NCBI RefSeq assembly: GCF_050433445.1
Contig: NZ_JBNPXF010000005.1
Span: 62,001 to 126,000, forward strand
From: Kroppenstedtia sanguinis
Lineage (GTDB): Bacteria > Bacillota > Bacilli > Thermoactinomycetales > DSM-45169
Length of the DNA stretch: 64,000 nt
Reading direction: 5' to 3'
Shown: piece after piece, positions 41,266-50,298 of the stretch
How positions within the stretch are numbered: the first letter of the stretch is position 1
Layout: the number at the start of each line of letters is the position of its first letter
The notes under the pieces: model-generated
What the model was told of the DNA's origin: nothing
What the model saw: only the letters and a program-made list of their open reading frames with translations
The model's database searches: none
Translations under genes and position numbers: made by a program

Positions 41266-42519
41266 ATGAGTTTGATGAGTATCATACGGGACAGAAGTCT
41301 GGCCCCTCAAGGGCGTTTGAAGATGGATTGGGCTCGTCAACATATGCCGGTGCTCAATCGGATCCGCAGGGAGTTTCTCGAGGAACAGCCCCTGGAGGGA
41401 CAACGAGTGGCCATCGCTCTGCACTTGGAGGCCAAAACGGCCTGCCTGGCTGAACTGCTGAAGGATGCGGGAGCCGAGGTGACGATCACCGGGAGCAACC
41501 CGCTGTCCACCAAGGACGATGTGGCCGCAGCCTTGGCGGAATCTGGAGTGACTGTATTTGCCAAGTATAATCCGAGCCCGGAAGAATATAAAGAGCACCT
41601 GATGCTCACCTTGGAAACTCGTCCCGATCTGATCATCGATGATGGTGGGGACTTGGTCAGCGTCCTCCATGCGGAGCGGCCCGATCTGTTGGAACAGGTG
41701 AAGGGAGGCTGTGAGGAGACGACGACGGGAATTTTGCGGTTGCGTGCCCTGGAAAAGTCAGGAGAGCTGAAGTTTCCGATGTTGGCAGTAAACGATGCCT
41801 ACTCCAAATTCCTCTTTGACAACCGCTACGGAACCGGTCAATCGGTTTGGGACGGAATCAATCGAGCCACCAATCTGGTCGTGGCCGGCAAAACCGTGGT
41901 GGTGGTCGGCTATGGCTGGTGCGGCCGGGGTGTGGCCATGCGGGCACAGGGATTGGGTGCGCGAGTGGTGGTAGTCGAAGTGGATCCGATCAAGGCGACG
42001 GAAGCACACATGGACGGTTACACTCTCCTGCCCATGGCGGAAGCGGCCAAAGTGGGCGAGATCTTCGTCACGGTGACCGGGAATAAAAAAGTGATCACCG
42101 AAGAGCACTTCTCCCAGATGAGAGACGGAGCCATCCTAGCCAATGCCGGTCACTTCGATGTGGAGATCGACAAACCGTCTTTGGAAGGACTGGCTGTGAG
42201 CAAAAGGATCGTGCGTAAGGATATCACGGAGTACCAGTTGGCCGATGGGCGTCGGATTCATCTTCTCTGCGAGGGCCGCCTAGTCAATCTGGTAGCCGGG
42301 GATGGCCATCCGGCGGAGATTATGGACATGACCTTTGCTCTGCAAACCCTCTCGCTGATCTATGTTCTAGAAAACTATGAAAAAATAGGTCCCCATGTCA
42401 TGGATGTTCCTTATCACATTGATGAACAGGTGGCCATCTACAAGCTGGAATCCCTTGGTGTAGCGATTGACGATATGACAGATGAACAGAAAGAGTATCT
42501 CAACAGTTGGCTGGTGTAA
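41266..42519 (+). CDS. ahcY: S-adenosylhomocysteine hydrolase
   Basis: The 417-residue protein has the SAH hydrolase landmarks: LHLEAKTACLAELL near residue 48, GCEETTTGILRL near 147, NDAYSKFLFDNRYGTGQS near 173, the NAD-binding GYGWCGRGVAMRAQGLGARV near residue 213 and NAGHFDVEID near 294. It splits SAH to homocysteine and adenosine. Many bacilli instead use the MtnN-LuxS route, so its presence says something about methyl-cycle chemistry here. AAAGGAGG precedes ATG 41266. The 170 bases before it show no known riboswitch. It has its own terminator. Confidence 0.93.
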   Translation: MSLMSIIRDRSLAPQGRLKMDWARQHMPVLNRIRREFLEEQPLEGQRVAIALHLEAKTACLAELLKDAGAEVTITGSNPLSTKDDVAAALAESGVTVFAKYNPSPEEYKEHLMLTLETRPDLIIDDGGDLVSVLHAERPDLLEQVKGGCEETTTGILRLRALEKSGELKFPMLAVNDAYSKFLFDNRYGTGQSVWDGINRATNLVVAGKTVVVVGYGWCGRGVAMRAQGLGARVVVVEVDPIKATEAHMDGYTLLPMAEAAKVGEIFVTVTGNKKVITEEHFSQMRDGAILANAGHFDVEIDKPSLEGLAVSKRIVRKDITEYQLADGRRIHLLCEGRLVNLVAGDGHPAEIMDMTFALQTLSLIYVLENYEKIGPHVMDVPYHIDEQVAIYKLESLGVAIDDMTDEQKEYLNSWLV

Positions 42520-42547
42520 GCTTTATTCCACCAAAAGAATAAAATGT

Positions 42548-42578
42548 AAAAATCCTGCACTCGGTGCAGGATTTTTTT
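42548..42578 (+). terminator. intrinsic terminator after ahcY
   Basis: AATCCTGCAC and GTGCAGGATT form a perfect 10-bp stem with a TCG loop and then a T-run. Confidence 0.92.
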
Positions 42579-42587
42579 GTTTGGCTG

Positions 42588-42596
42588 TGGTATAAT
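42588..42596 (+). promoter_or_regulatory. extended -10 promoter of the mraZ cluster
   Basis: TGGTATAAT combines a perfect TATAAT with the TGn extension. No clear -35 box is seen at the usual distance, as expected for extended -10 promoters. Transcription would start near 42604, at the edge of the repeat array. Confidence 0.7.
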
Positions 42597-42603
42597 TTAC
42601 ATT

Positions 42604-42658
42604 GTGGTGGAAAGTGGTAGGAAGTGGGGAATAAGGGGGAGTGAAGGGGGGTAGGTGG
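42604..42658 (+). promoter_or_regulatory. MraZ operator: five G-rich direct repeats
   Basis: GTGG at 42604, 42614 and 42624, then GGGG at 42635 and 42646, recur every 10-11 bases, so they fall on one face of the helix. MraZ proteins are known to bind GTGGG-type direct repeats of this spacing upstream of their own gene and repress the dcw operon. The array lies between the promoter and the mraZ start. Confidence 0.75.
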
Positions 42659-42659
42659 T

Positions 42660-43097
42660 GTGTTCATGGGTGAATATCGTCACAGTGTGGACGATAAAGG
42701 TCGTCTGATCGTCCCGTCCAAATTCCGGGAAGATCTGGGGGAGACCTTTGTCATCACCCGTGGACTGGACCACTGCCTGTTTGTTTATCCCATGCCGGAG
42801 TGGAAGCAGTTGGAACAAAAACTGAAATCGCTCCCGTTCACAAAAGCCGACGCCCGCGCATTCACCCGTTTTTTCTTTTCGGGTGCGATCGTAGCGGAGT
42901 TGGACAAGCAGGGCCGGGTTAACCTTCCGGGAAACCTGCGGGAATTTGCGAAGCTGGTAAAGGATTGTGTCGTCATCGGTGTTTCCAGTCGGGTGGAAAT
43001 ATGGAGTAAAGAAGCGTGGTCATCCTACTATGAGACTTCCCAGGATTCATTCAACGAAATTGCAGAAAAATTGGTGGACTTGGATTTGAATCTGTAG
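42660..43097 (+). CDS. mraZ: MraZ, transcriptional repressor of the division cluster
   Basis: The 145-residue protein starts MFMGEYRHSVDDKGR and has two SpoVT/AbrB-type domains with the DDKGRLIVPSKFRE and ELDKQGRVNLPGNLRE motifs. It forms ring-shaped oligomers that bind the G-rich repeats just upstream. GTG 42660 gives the same N-terminus as B. subtilis MraZ; ATG 42666 is the alternative. The G-run at 42645-42650 serves both operator and ribosome site. First gene of the dcw cluster. Confidence 0.95.
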   Translation: MFMGEYRHSVDDKGRLIVPSKFREDLGETFVITRGLDHCLFVYPMPEWKQLEQKLKSLPFTKADARAFTRFFFSGAIVAELDKQGRVNLPGNLREFAKLVKDCVVIGVSSRVEIWSKEAWSSYYETSQDSFNEIAEKLVDLDLNL

Positions 43098-43120
43098 GTC
43101 GATGGAAAGGTTGAAGCCGT

Positions 43121-44074
43121 TTGTTTCGACATGAAACTGTAATGAGAGAAGAAGCAGTGGAAGGCTTGTTGGTCCGTCCCGGTGGCATCTATGTCGATTG
43201 CACATTGGGTGGTGCCGGGCACAGTTTATTGATAGCGGAGCGCTTGGGCAAAGAGGGGATCCTGATCGGGTTGGACCAGGATGACCAAGCCTTGCAGGCC
43301 GCCTCCGATCGGCTAAAAGGTGTCGACTGTCAGGTTCACCTGATGAAGAGTAACTTTCGCCGCTTGGAAAAAGTGTTGGAGCGGTTGGATCTGGAGCGAG
43401 TGGATGGAGTCCTGTTCGATATCGGGGTTTCCTCACCGCAACTGGATGAAGGGGAGCGAGGATTCAGTTACCAGTATGATGCTCCACTAGATATGCGGAT
43501 GGACCCCGATGGAGAGTTGACCGCCCGCGACGTGGTGAACACTTGGTCTGAAGAGGAGATTGCGCAGATTCTGTTTCGCTATGGGGAGGAGAAGTTTTCC
43601 AGAAGAATTGCGCGCAAAATAGTGGAAACCCGTTCTCAGCGTCCCATCGAAACCACCGCAGAGTTGGCTACGGTAGTCAAGGAGGGGATTCCGGCGCCGG
43701 CGAGACGAAAGGGTCCCCATCCCGCCCGCCGCAGTTTTCAAGCGATTCGGATTGCAGTCAACGATGAATTAAATGCTTTGGAAGAGGGACTGGAGCAGGC
43801 CGTCCGCTATCTGAACCCTGGTGGTCGAGTGAGCGTCATTACCTTCCATTCCCTGGAGGATCGGATCTGCAAGCGTTTTTTTCAAGAAAAAGCGAAGGGG
43901 TGCATTTGCCCACCTGATTTCCCCATCTGTACTTGCGGGAAAACTCCGGAACTCCGCATTATCACAAAGAAATCTTTGCAACCGTCGGCGGCGGAAACCG
44001 GGCGAAATCCCCGGGCACGGTCCGCCCGGTTGCGTATTGCGGAAAAGTGTGAGGAGGGTCAAAGAGAGAGATGA
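43121..44074 (+). CDS. rsmH: 16S rRNA C1402 N4-methyltransferase
   Basis: The 317-residue protein begins MFRHETVMREEAVEGL and has YVDCTLGGAGHSLLIAERLG (SAM-binding) near residue 22, LFDIGVSSPQLDEGERGFSY near 98 and the C-terminal GRVSVITFHSLEDRI near 237, the MraW/RsmH pattern. It methylates N4 of C1402 in 16S rRNA. The start is TTG 43121 with GGAAAGG 10 bases before it. It overlaps ftsL by 4 bases (ATGA). Confidence 0.94.
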   Translation: MFRHETVMREEAVEGLLVRPGGIYVDCTLGGAGHSLLIAERLGKEGILIGLDQDDQALQAASDRLKGVDCQVHLMKSNFRRLEKVLERLDLERVDGVLFDIGVSSPQLDEGERGFSYQYDAPLDMRMDPDGELTARDVVNTWSEEEIAQILFRYGEEKFSRRIARKIVETRSQRPIETTAELATVVKEGIPAPARRKGPHPARRSFQAIRIAVNDELNALEEGLEQAVRYLNPGGRVSVITFHSLEDRICKRFFQEKAKGCICPPDFPICTCGKTPELRIITKKSLQPSAAETGRNPRARSARLRIAEKCEEGQRER

Positions 44075-44472
44075 AAGATTACCGGGGAAACACTTCGGTT
44101 GCGTACCAAATGGAACCCCAACCGAAACAGGCGACACAGACAAAAAGACAGCCGCAAGTAGGGTTTCCAGCAGGTGAAAAATTGTTGTATCTGGCCAGCC
44201 TGATTCTCTGTGTTGCTCTCGCTTCCGGTGTGCTGTCCCAATATGCCAAGGCGGCGGAAGTCAATCTGAAATTGCAACAGGTGGAGCGTCAGGCTGCCGC
44301 GGTGGAAGAAGAGAACGACGCCCATCGGGAAAGGATCCACGCACTGAAGAGCGGGGAGCGGATTCGCCAGTTCGCGGAAGAGAACGGCATGGTCCGGATG
44401 GAAAAACAGTCCCCCGGCAAAACACAAACAGATAAACAGAAGAATCCAGCTCGCGACGACGAACGGGGTTGA
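44071..44472 (+). CDS. ftsL: cell division protein FtsL
   Basis: The 133-residue protein has a basic cytoplasmic tail, one membrane helix (about 37-57) and an extracellular leucine-zipper coiled coil (about 62-105), then a polar lysine-rich end. This is the FtsL layout; it works with DivIC and DivIB to activate septal wall synthesis. GAGGAGGG precedes ATG 44071. The position between rsmH and pbpB is the family's standard one. Confidence 0.88.
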   Translation: MKDYRGNTSVAYQMEPQPKQATQTKRQPQVGFPAGEKLLYLASLILCVALASGVLSQYAKAAEVNLKLQQVERQAAAVEEENDAHRERIHALKSGERIRQFAEENGMVRMEKQSPGKTQTDKQKNPARDDERG

Positions 44473-44476
44473 CGCG

Positions 44477-46606
44477 ATGAATCACGAAAAGAAAAAAAGC
44501 AAGATGAGATCACTGCTGGTGGGGTTGGGGATTACTCTGATGTTGTCGGCGGTGATCTTTCGATTGCTTTGGATTCAGACCGTCAGTGCTTCCTTCCTTC
44601 GGGAACAGGCACAAAAAACATGGGAGAAAAAAGAGGCCATCCAGCCAAACCGGGGCAGTATTTTAGACCGGACCGGTGAAGTCAGCTTGGCTGAAAGCGT
44701 GGATCAGTACGTGATTGCAGCAGATCTCAGCCAGGTGAAAAAACCGCGGAAAACTGCCCGTAAATTGGCGACAGTGATGGAGGGCTATTCCGAAGAGGAG
44801 CTTTATCAACGTTTGACCCAGAAAGGTGTCAGACAGGTGGAGCTGAAACGGAAAGGGAATTTCAAAGTTTCCAGGGAAGTCAGGGATCGGATCATCGCCC
44901 TCGGGCTGGATGGGATTTATCCCATCCAAACCACGGGCAGACAATACCCGCAAGGGAAATTGGCCGCTCAGGTGTTGGGATTTCTCAATGTGGAAGGAAA
45001 ACCGGGGGGCGGGTTGGAGCAACAGTATGATTCCATCCTGAAGGGCCACCCCGGCAAGCTCCGTTTTGAAAAAGATGCGAAGGGGAACCCCGTCCCCAAC
45101 GCCTCTGAGGATTATCAACCGCCAGACCACGGAAAGAACCTCGTCCTTACCCTGGATGCTGAGATCCAGTACACCGTGGAGAAATCCCTGGATGAAATCA
45201 TGGATAAATACGGGGCCAAGGGGGCGACGGCGATGGTGGCCGACCCGAACAGTGGCGAGCTGCTGGCGATGGCCTCCCGACCCACTTTCAACCCCAACGA
45301 ATTTGATCGGACCTTAGATAAAAACAACTCTATCAATCGGGCCGTCAGCACGCAGTACGAACCGGGTTCCACCTTTAAGATCGTCACCTTGGCTGCCGCT
45401 GTGGAAGAGGGGAAATTTCGAGCCGAGGACCGCTTCCAATCGGGAAGCATCCAAGTGGCGGGACAGACGATCCGGGATTGGAATGACAGCGGTTGGGGAG
45501 AGATCTCCTATGCTCGGGGAATCCACCTTTCCAGCAATGTGGCATTTGTCCATCTCGGCGAGAAATTGGGGTCGGATCGATTGATACGTTATATCGATCG
45601 CTTTGGTTTCGGAAAAATTACCGATGCCCATGGGCGAAAGACAGGCCTTGATCTTCCAGGAGAAGAGGCGGGCTACTATTTTGGTCACAGTCCTCTCCAC
45701 GGGACAGAACTGGCGACCACCGCCTTTGGCCAAGGGATTGCGGTCACCCCGATCCAGCAGGTGATGGCGGTGTCAGCCGTTGCCAACGGAGGCACTTTAT
45801 ATCGTCCTTATCTGGTGAAAGAGATCCGAGATCCCCGGACAGGCAAAACGGTGAAAAAACATCAACCTTATCCTGTTCGCAAGGAAGTGGTCTCCCGGCA
45901 GACCGCCGATACGGTGAGGAATCTACTCCGGGGGGTGGTAACGGAGGGAACCGGCCGCCAGGCGGAAGTGGAAGGGTATTCTGTGGCAGGGAAAACCGGT
46001 ACCGCCCAGAAGCCGAGGGAAGGTGGGAGAGGTTATGCCTCAGGCAGATATATTGTCTCATTCATCGGGTTCGCCCCGGCGGAAAAACCTGAGGTGGTGG
46101 TTTATGTCGCGGTCGATGAGCCAGCTCGCTCGGCCCATGGAGGGACTGTGGCGGCTCCTGCTGCGGGTCGGATCATCGGGGAATCCCTCCGTCAACTGGG
46201 GGTTCCAAAAGCTAAGTCCTCCTCATCTTCACGGGAGTCTGCATCGAAGCGAAGTGCGGCGGATTGGACTGATGATCCAGTGAACCAGGTGAAGAAAAAA
46301 CTGAAAAAGACCGGCGTGAAAGTCCGTGTCCTCGGTAGCGGGGAGCGTGTGATTAATCAATCCCCGACACCGGGGGAGAGTTTGTCCGGGAACACGGTTC
46401 TGTTACTGACGGAATCTCCGCAAGCTCTGGAAATGCCGGACCTGACTGGACGCCCCCTGAGAGAGGCGATGGAGTGGTGTCGATTGTTAGAGCTGAAACC
46501 GGAGATTCACGGAGAAGGCTTTGTAGCCCGGCAGTCGATCTCTCCTGGTGCCCCGATCATGGAACAGTCTACAATCCGCTTGGAACTGAACCCGGACAGC
46601 GGATAA
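44477..46606 (+). CDS. pbpB: penicillin-binding protein 2B, septal transpeptidase
   Basis: The 709-residue class B PBP has one N-terminal membrane helix, a pedestal domain, and a transpeptidase domain with serine 298 in EPGSTFK, the SSN motif in LSSNVAF and AGKTGTAQ. Two PASTA domains close the protein (about 600-655 and 657-709), as in B. subtilis PbpB. It cross-links septal peptidoglycan with FtsW. It starts 5 bases after ftsL and is followed by a terminator. Confidence 0.93.
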   Translation: MNHEKKKSKMRSLLVGLGITLMLSAVIFRLLWIQTVSASFLREQAQKTWEKKEAIQPNRGSILDRTGEVSLAESVDQYVIAADLSQVKKPRKTARKLATVMEGYSEEELYQRLTQKGVRQVELKRKGNFKVSREVRDRIIALGLDGIYPIQTTGRQYPQGKLAAQVLGFLNVEGKPGGGLEQQYDSILKGHPGKLRFEKDAKGNPVPNASEDYQPPDHGKNLVLTLDAEIQYTVEKSLDEIMDKYGAKGATAMVADPNSGELLAMASRPTFNPNEFDRTLDKNNSINRAVSTQYEPGSTFKIVTLAAAVEEGKFRAEDRFQSGSIQVAGQTIRDWNDSGWGEISYARGIHLSSNVAFVHLGEKLGSDRLIRYIDRFGFGKITDAHGRKTGLDLPGEEAGYYFGHSPLHGTELATTAFGQGIAVTPIQQVMAVSAVANGGTLYRPYLVKEIRDPRTGKTVKKHQPYPVRKEVVSRQTADTVRNLLRGVVTEGTGRQAEVEGYSVAGKTGTAQKPREGGRGYASGRYIVSFIGFAPAEKPEVVVYVAVDEPARSAHGGTVAAPAAGRIIGESLRQLGVPKAKSSSSSRESASKRSAADWTDDPVNQVKKKLKKTGVKVRVLGSGERVINQSPTPGESLSGNTVLLLTESPQALEMPDLTGRPLREAMEWCRLLELKPEIHGEGFVARQSISPGAPIMEQSTIRLELNPDSG

Positions 46607-46648
46607 AACCCAAAGCCCTTCCACCTGGGGGGCCTTGGGTTTTATTTT
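46605..46648 (+). terminator. terminator between pbpB and spoVD
   Basis: ACCCAAAG-type arm pairs with TTGGGTTT, with GC-rich pairing inside, then TTATTTT. It separates the vegetative genes from the sporulation gene spoVD. Confidence 0.7.
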
Positions 46649-46762
46649 GGTATCAGTATCAGTGGATGGACAATCCAGGTTTTGATTTTTGAGGGGTATA
46701 ACCCACCTTTCCGTGAAATATGGTTGTCTTATAGAACCTGTCTCACGGAAGGAGTGTACCCA

Positions 46763-48682
46763 TTGCCTGTACCCAGTCATCTGGTTCGGAAACGGTTGTT
46801 TATCGCCATGGTGGTGGGTCTTTTATTGTTTGTCGGGCTGTTGACCCGTCTCGGCTATGTGCAACTGGTCCAGGGAAAAAAGTTGAATGAAAAGGCTCAA
46901 GATCTGTGGACACGGGATATTCCCTTTGAAGGGAAGAGGGGGCGTATCCTGGATCGCAAGGGGGAAGTCCTTGCTTATAATGTCAGCTCCCCTTCGGTTC
47001 TCGCCATTCCTGCCCAGATCAAGGATCCTTCCCGGACAGCCAGGGAATTGGCCCGGATCTTGGTGGCTCCGGAAGAGAAGATCTATCGGCAGATCACCAA
47101 AAAAGAATTGATCGTCCGTCTTAATCCTTATGGCCGGAAAATCAGTGAGGATCGTGCCCAAGCCATTCATGAACTTCGCCTGCCCGGGATCACCGTGGCT
47201 GAGGATAATAAACGCCATTACCCTTTGGGAAGTTTGGCTGCCCATGTTCTCGGCTTTGCCGGAATTGACAACCAGGGGCTGGCGGGCTTGGAACTGATTT
47301 ATGATGAGAAGCTTCGGGGGACGAAGGGGCGCGTCTCCTTCGGTGCTAATGCCAAAGGGGAGAGGTTGCCTGGCAGTGAGGATAAGTACACACCATCGGA
47401 AGATGGGATGGACTTGGTTCTGACTCTGGACAGACATGTACAGGGGATCATGGAGCGGGAAATGGACCAGGCGATGGCTCAGTATGATCCGGACAATGTC
47501 CTGGCCCTCGCCATGAATCCCAAAACCGGGGAGATCCTAGGTATGGGTAGTCGGCCCACCTTTGAACCGGCGGACTTCCGCAATGTGGATCCCGAAGTGT
47601 ACAATCGCAATCTGCCGATCTGGCGTACTTATGAGCCGGGCTCCACTTTTAAGATCATCACTTTGGCTGCCGCTCTGGAAGAGCAAAAAGTTAATCTGAA
47701 AGAACGCTTTCATGATCCAGGTTATGTCAAAGTGGCGGGAGCGCGACTCCGTTGTTGGAAACACGGGGGGCACGGTTCTCAAAGTTTCCTCGAAGTTGTG
47801 GAAAACTCCTGCAACCCCGGATTTGTCGCTCTGGGGCAACGCCTCGGCAAGGAGAAGTTGTTTCAATATATCCACAAGTTCGGTTTTGGAGAGAAAACAG
47901 GAATCGACTTGAATGGGGAAGCTAAGGGGATTTTGTTTCAGCCGAAGAAGGTGGGACCTGTGGAGTTGGCAACCACCTCCTTCGGTCAGGGGGTTTCAGT
48001 CACCCCGATCCAACAGGTGACAGCTGTGGCGGCGGCGGTGAACGGGGGCAAACTGATGGAACCCCACTTGCAAAAGGGATGGAAGGATCCGGAAAGCAAA
48101 GCCCTGTTGCAAAAAACAAAACCCAAGGTGAAGCGACGGGTGATCTCTGAAGAGACCTCGGCTCAAGTGAGAAGCTCCTTGGAAAGTGTGGTGGCTAAGG
48201 GAACGGGTCGCAGGGCTTTCATCGATGGATATCGGGTGGGGGGCAAGACTGGGACAGCACAGAAGGTGGGCCCCGACGGTCGATATCTTCGGAACAATCA
48301 CATTGTCTCTTTTATCGGGGTGGCTCCCATGGATGATCCAGAGATGGTGGTCTATTTAGCCGTCGATAACCCGAAGGGAGTTCAGTTCGGAGGTGTGGTG
48401 GCGGCTCCAATCGTACGTAACATCCTGCATGACAGTCTGCGCTATATGAAGGTGGAGAAACGGAAGAGACAGATCCCTCCGGAGGCGACCACCCCCTTAA
48501 CGGAAACCTACGTGGAAGTGCCGGATTTGATCGGCGAAGAGATTTCAGATCTTCGTAACAGTCTTTATGACACCCCTCTCCAAACGAGCGGAAAAGGCAA
48601 AATGGTGATCAATCAGGCGCCCAAACCGGGAGAGCGGGTGAAGAAGGGGACGCCCATCCGCATCTATCTGGGTGACAAATGA
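46763..48682 (+). CDS. spoVD: stage V sporulation protein D, class B penicillin-binding protein
   Basis: About 639 residues, near the 645 of B. subtilis SpoVD. After an N-terminal membrane helix and a pedestal domain, the transpeptidase has serine 294 in EPGSTFK, SCN in ENSCNPGF and GGKTGTAQ. A single PASTA domain ends the protein (about 582-639), unlike the two of PbpB. SpoVD makes spore cortex peptidoglycan with SpoVE. TTG 46763 with GGAAGGAG 8 bases before fits; the frame is open to 46682 without a ribosome site. A mother-cell (sigma-E) promoter is expected between 46649 and 46760 but I could not pin it. Confidence 0.9.
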   Translation: MPVPSHLVRKRLFIAMVVGLLLFVGLLTRLGYVQLVQGKKLNEKAQDLWTRDIPFEGKRGRILDRKGEVLAYNVSSPSVLAIPAQIKDPSRTARELARILVAPEEKIYRQITKKELIVRLNPYGRKISEDRAQAIHELRLPGITVAEDNKRHYPLGSLAAHVLGFAGIDNQGLAGLELIYDEKLRGTKGRVSFGANAKGERLPGSEDKYTPSEDGMDLVLTLDRHVQGIMEREMDQAMAQYDPDNVLALAMNPKTGEILGMGSRPTFEPADFRNVDPEVYNRNLPIWRTYEPGSTFKIITLAAALEEQKVNLKERFHDPGYVKVAGARLRCWKHGGHGSQSFLEVVENSCNPGFVALGQRLGKEKLFQYIHKFGFGEKTGIDLNGEAKGILFQPKKVGPVELATTSFGQGVSVTPIQQVTAVAAAVNGGKLMEPHLQKGWKDPESKALLQKTKPKVKRRVISEETSAQVRSSLESVVAKGTGRRAFIDGYRVGGKTGTAQKVGPDGRYLRNNHIVSFIGVAPMDDPEMVVYLAVDNPKGVQFGGVVAAPIVRNILHDSLRYMKVEKRKRQIPPEATTPLTETYVEVPDLIGEEISDLRNSLYDTPLQTSGKGKMVINQAPKPGERVKKGTPIRIYLGDK

Positions 48683-48720
48683 GCTCCGTCGGATTAAAAT
48701 AAGGTAGAATAAACGGTTGT

Positions 48721-48749
48721 ATGCCAGGAATCCCTGGCATTTCTCTTGT
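48721..48749 (+). terminator. terminator after spoVD
   Basis: ATGCCAGG and CCTGGCAT form a compact 8-bp stem, followed by TTCTCTTGTTT. Confidence 0.7.
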
Positions 48750-48805
48750 TTCACAAGGCATGCCCGGAAAGCCCCGTCGGGGTGAACCGGTGAGGAGGGT
48801 TTCTG

Positions 48806-50287
48806 TTGAACCTGAATACGCTGATCGATTCACTTGTGGTAGCACAGATTACCGGAAACATTACCGATCTGGAGATCACCGGTATGGAAGTGGATTCCCG
48901 GCAAGTTCGGCCGGGTGACTTATTTATTGCTTTGAAAGGATTCACCGTGGACGGGCATCGCTTTATCCGCCAAGCAGTGGAAAAAGGAGCCCAGGCCGTC
49001 GTTTTGGAAGAGGAGATGGAGGTGGAGGTCCCTACCATCCGCGTACCGGACACCCGCAGGGCGATGGCTGTTTTGGCTGATGTTTTTTACGGCCATCCCA
49101 CTCATGATCTGAACTTGATTGCAGTGACGGGAACCAATGGCAAGACCACCGTCACTCATCTGATCCGAAATATTTTCCGAGATTGCGGACATGAAACCGG
49201 CCTGATTGGCACCATCAACATGCAGATCGGACATAAGACCTATCCGGTGAAGAACACGACGCCAGATGTGTTGGAACTGCAACAGGGATTTCGCAAAATG
49301 GTGGATTGCGGTTGTAGCCATGCCGTTATCGAGGCTTCTTCCCATGCACTACATCTGGGGCGGACCCGGGGTTGTCGCTTTAAAACCGCTGTCTTTACCA
49401 ATCTGACTCAGGATCATCTGGATTACCATGGGACGATGGATCACTACCGTGCCGCCAAAGGGATCCTTTTCGGTCAGCTGGGGAACGTCTATGGGGATCA
49501 GGTAGCGGATCAGCCTTTGGCAGTATTGAACATCGATGATGAAGCGGGCAAAATCTATATGGAGACCACCTCCGCCCAAGTGATTACATATGGGGTGGAA
49601 CACCCGGCGGATGTCCGCGGGGAAAACATCCGCTTTTATTCCGGCGGGACTCGCTTTACGCTGAACACCTACCAGGGCAGCGTCGATATCGATATGAAGC
49701 TGATGGGGAAATTCAGTGTCTACAACGCCTTGGCAGCAGCGGCGGTCGCTTTGGGGGAAGGGATTTCCTTAGAGAAGATCGGCGAAGTTCTATCTCAGGT
49801 CGAGGGGGTACCGGGCCGTCTGGAAGCGGTGAAGGCGGGCCAGCCATTCCCGGTGCTGGTGGACTACGCTCACACTCCGGACAGTCTGGAAAATGTGTTG
49901 ACCACAGTCCGTGGGTTTACCAAAGGAAACGTCATCTGTGTAGTGGGTTGCGGTGGGGATCGGGATCGGAGCAAACGACCACAGATGGCTCGGATTGCGG
50001 CGGAAAACAGCGATCAGGTCGTCATTACCAGCGACAATCCTCGTACCGAGGATCCCCAAGGGATCATCGAGGACATGCTGGTCGGGGTGGAGGAATTTCC
50101 GCAGAACCGGATTCAGGTGACTCCGGATCGGGCAGAAGCCATCCGCTATGCTGTCCGGAATGCTCAGGCGGATGATGTGGTGCTGATTGCCGGGAAAGGG
50201 CATGAAACCTATCAGGAAATCAACGGAATCCGCCATGATTTTGATGATCGTGAAGTGGCGCGAACAGCCATTCTTGGCAAGGAATAG
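48806..50287 (+). CDS. murE: UDP-MurNAc-tripeptide synthetase, meso-DAP type
   Basis: The 493-residue Mur ligase has the ATP loop TGTNGKTTVTHLI near residue 109, the carbamylated-lysine region and the specificity motif DNPR in ITSDNPRTEDP near 411, which selects meso-diaminopimelate over lysine. It adds the third residue of the wall peptide. TTG 48806 follows GAGGAGGG. The gene is followed 11 bases later by murF. Confidence 0.94.
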   Translation: MNLNTLIDSLVVAQITGNITDLEITGMEVDSRQVRPGDLFIALKGFTVDGHRFIRQAVEKGAQAVVLEEEMEVEVPTIRVPDTRRAMAVLADVFYGHPTHDLNLIAVTGTNGKTTVTHLIRNIFRDCGHETGLIGTINMQIGHKTYPVKNTTPDVLELQQGFRKMVDCGCSHAVIEASSHALHLGRTRGCRFKTAVFTNLTQDHLDYHGTMDHYRAAKGILFGQLGNVYGDQVADQPLAVLNIDDEAGKIYMETTSAQVITYGVEHPADVRGENIRFYSGGTRFTLNTYQGSVDIDMKLMGKFSVYNALAAAAVALGEGISLEKIGEVLSQVEGVPGRLEAVKAGQPFPVLVDYAHTPDSLENVLTTVRGFTKGNVICVVGCGGDRDRSKRPQMARIAAENSDQVVITSDNPRTEDPQGIIEDMLVGVEEFPQNRIQVTPDRAEAIRYAVRNAQADDVVLIAGKGHETYQEINGIRHDFDDREVARTAILGKE

Positions 50288-50298
50288 AGGTTATGATC

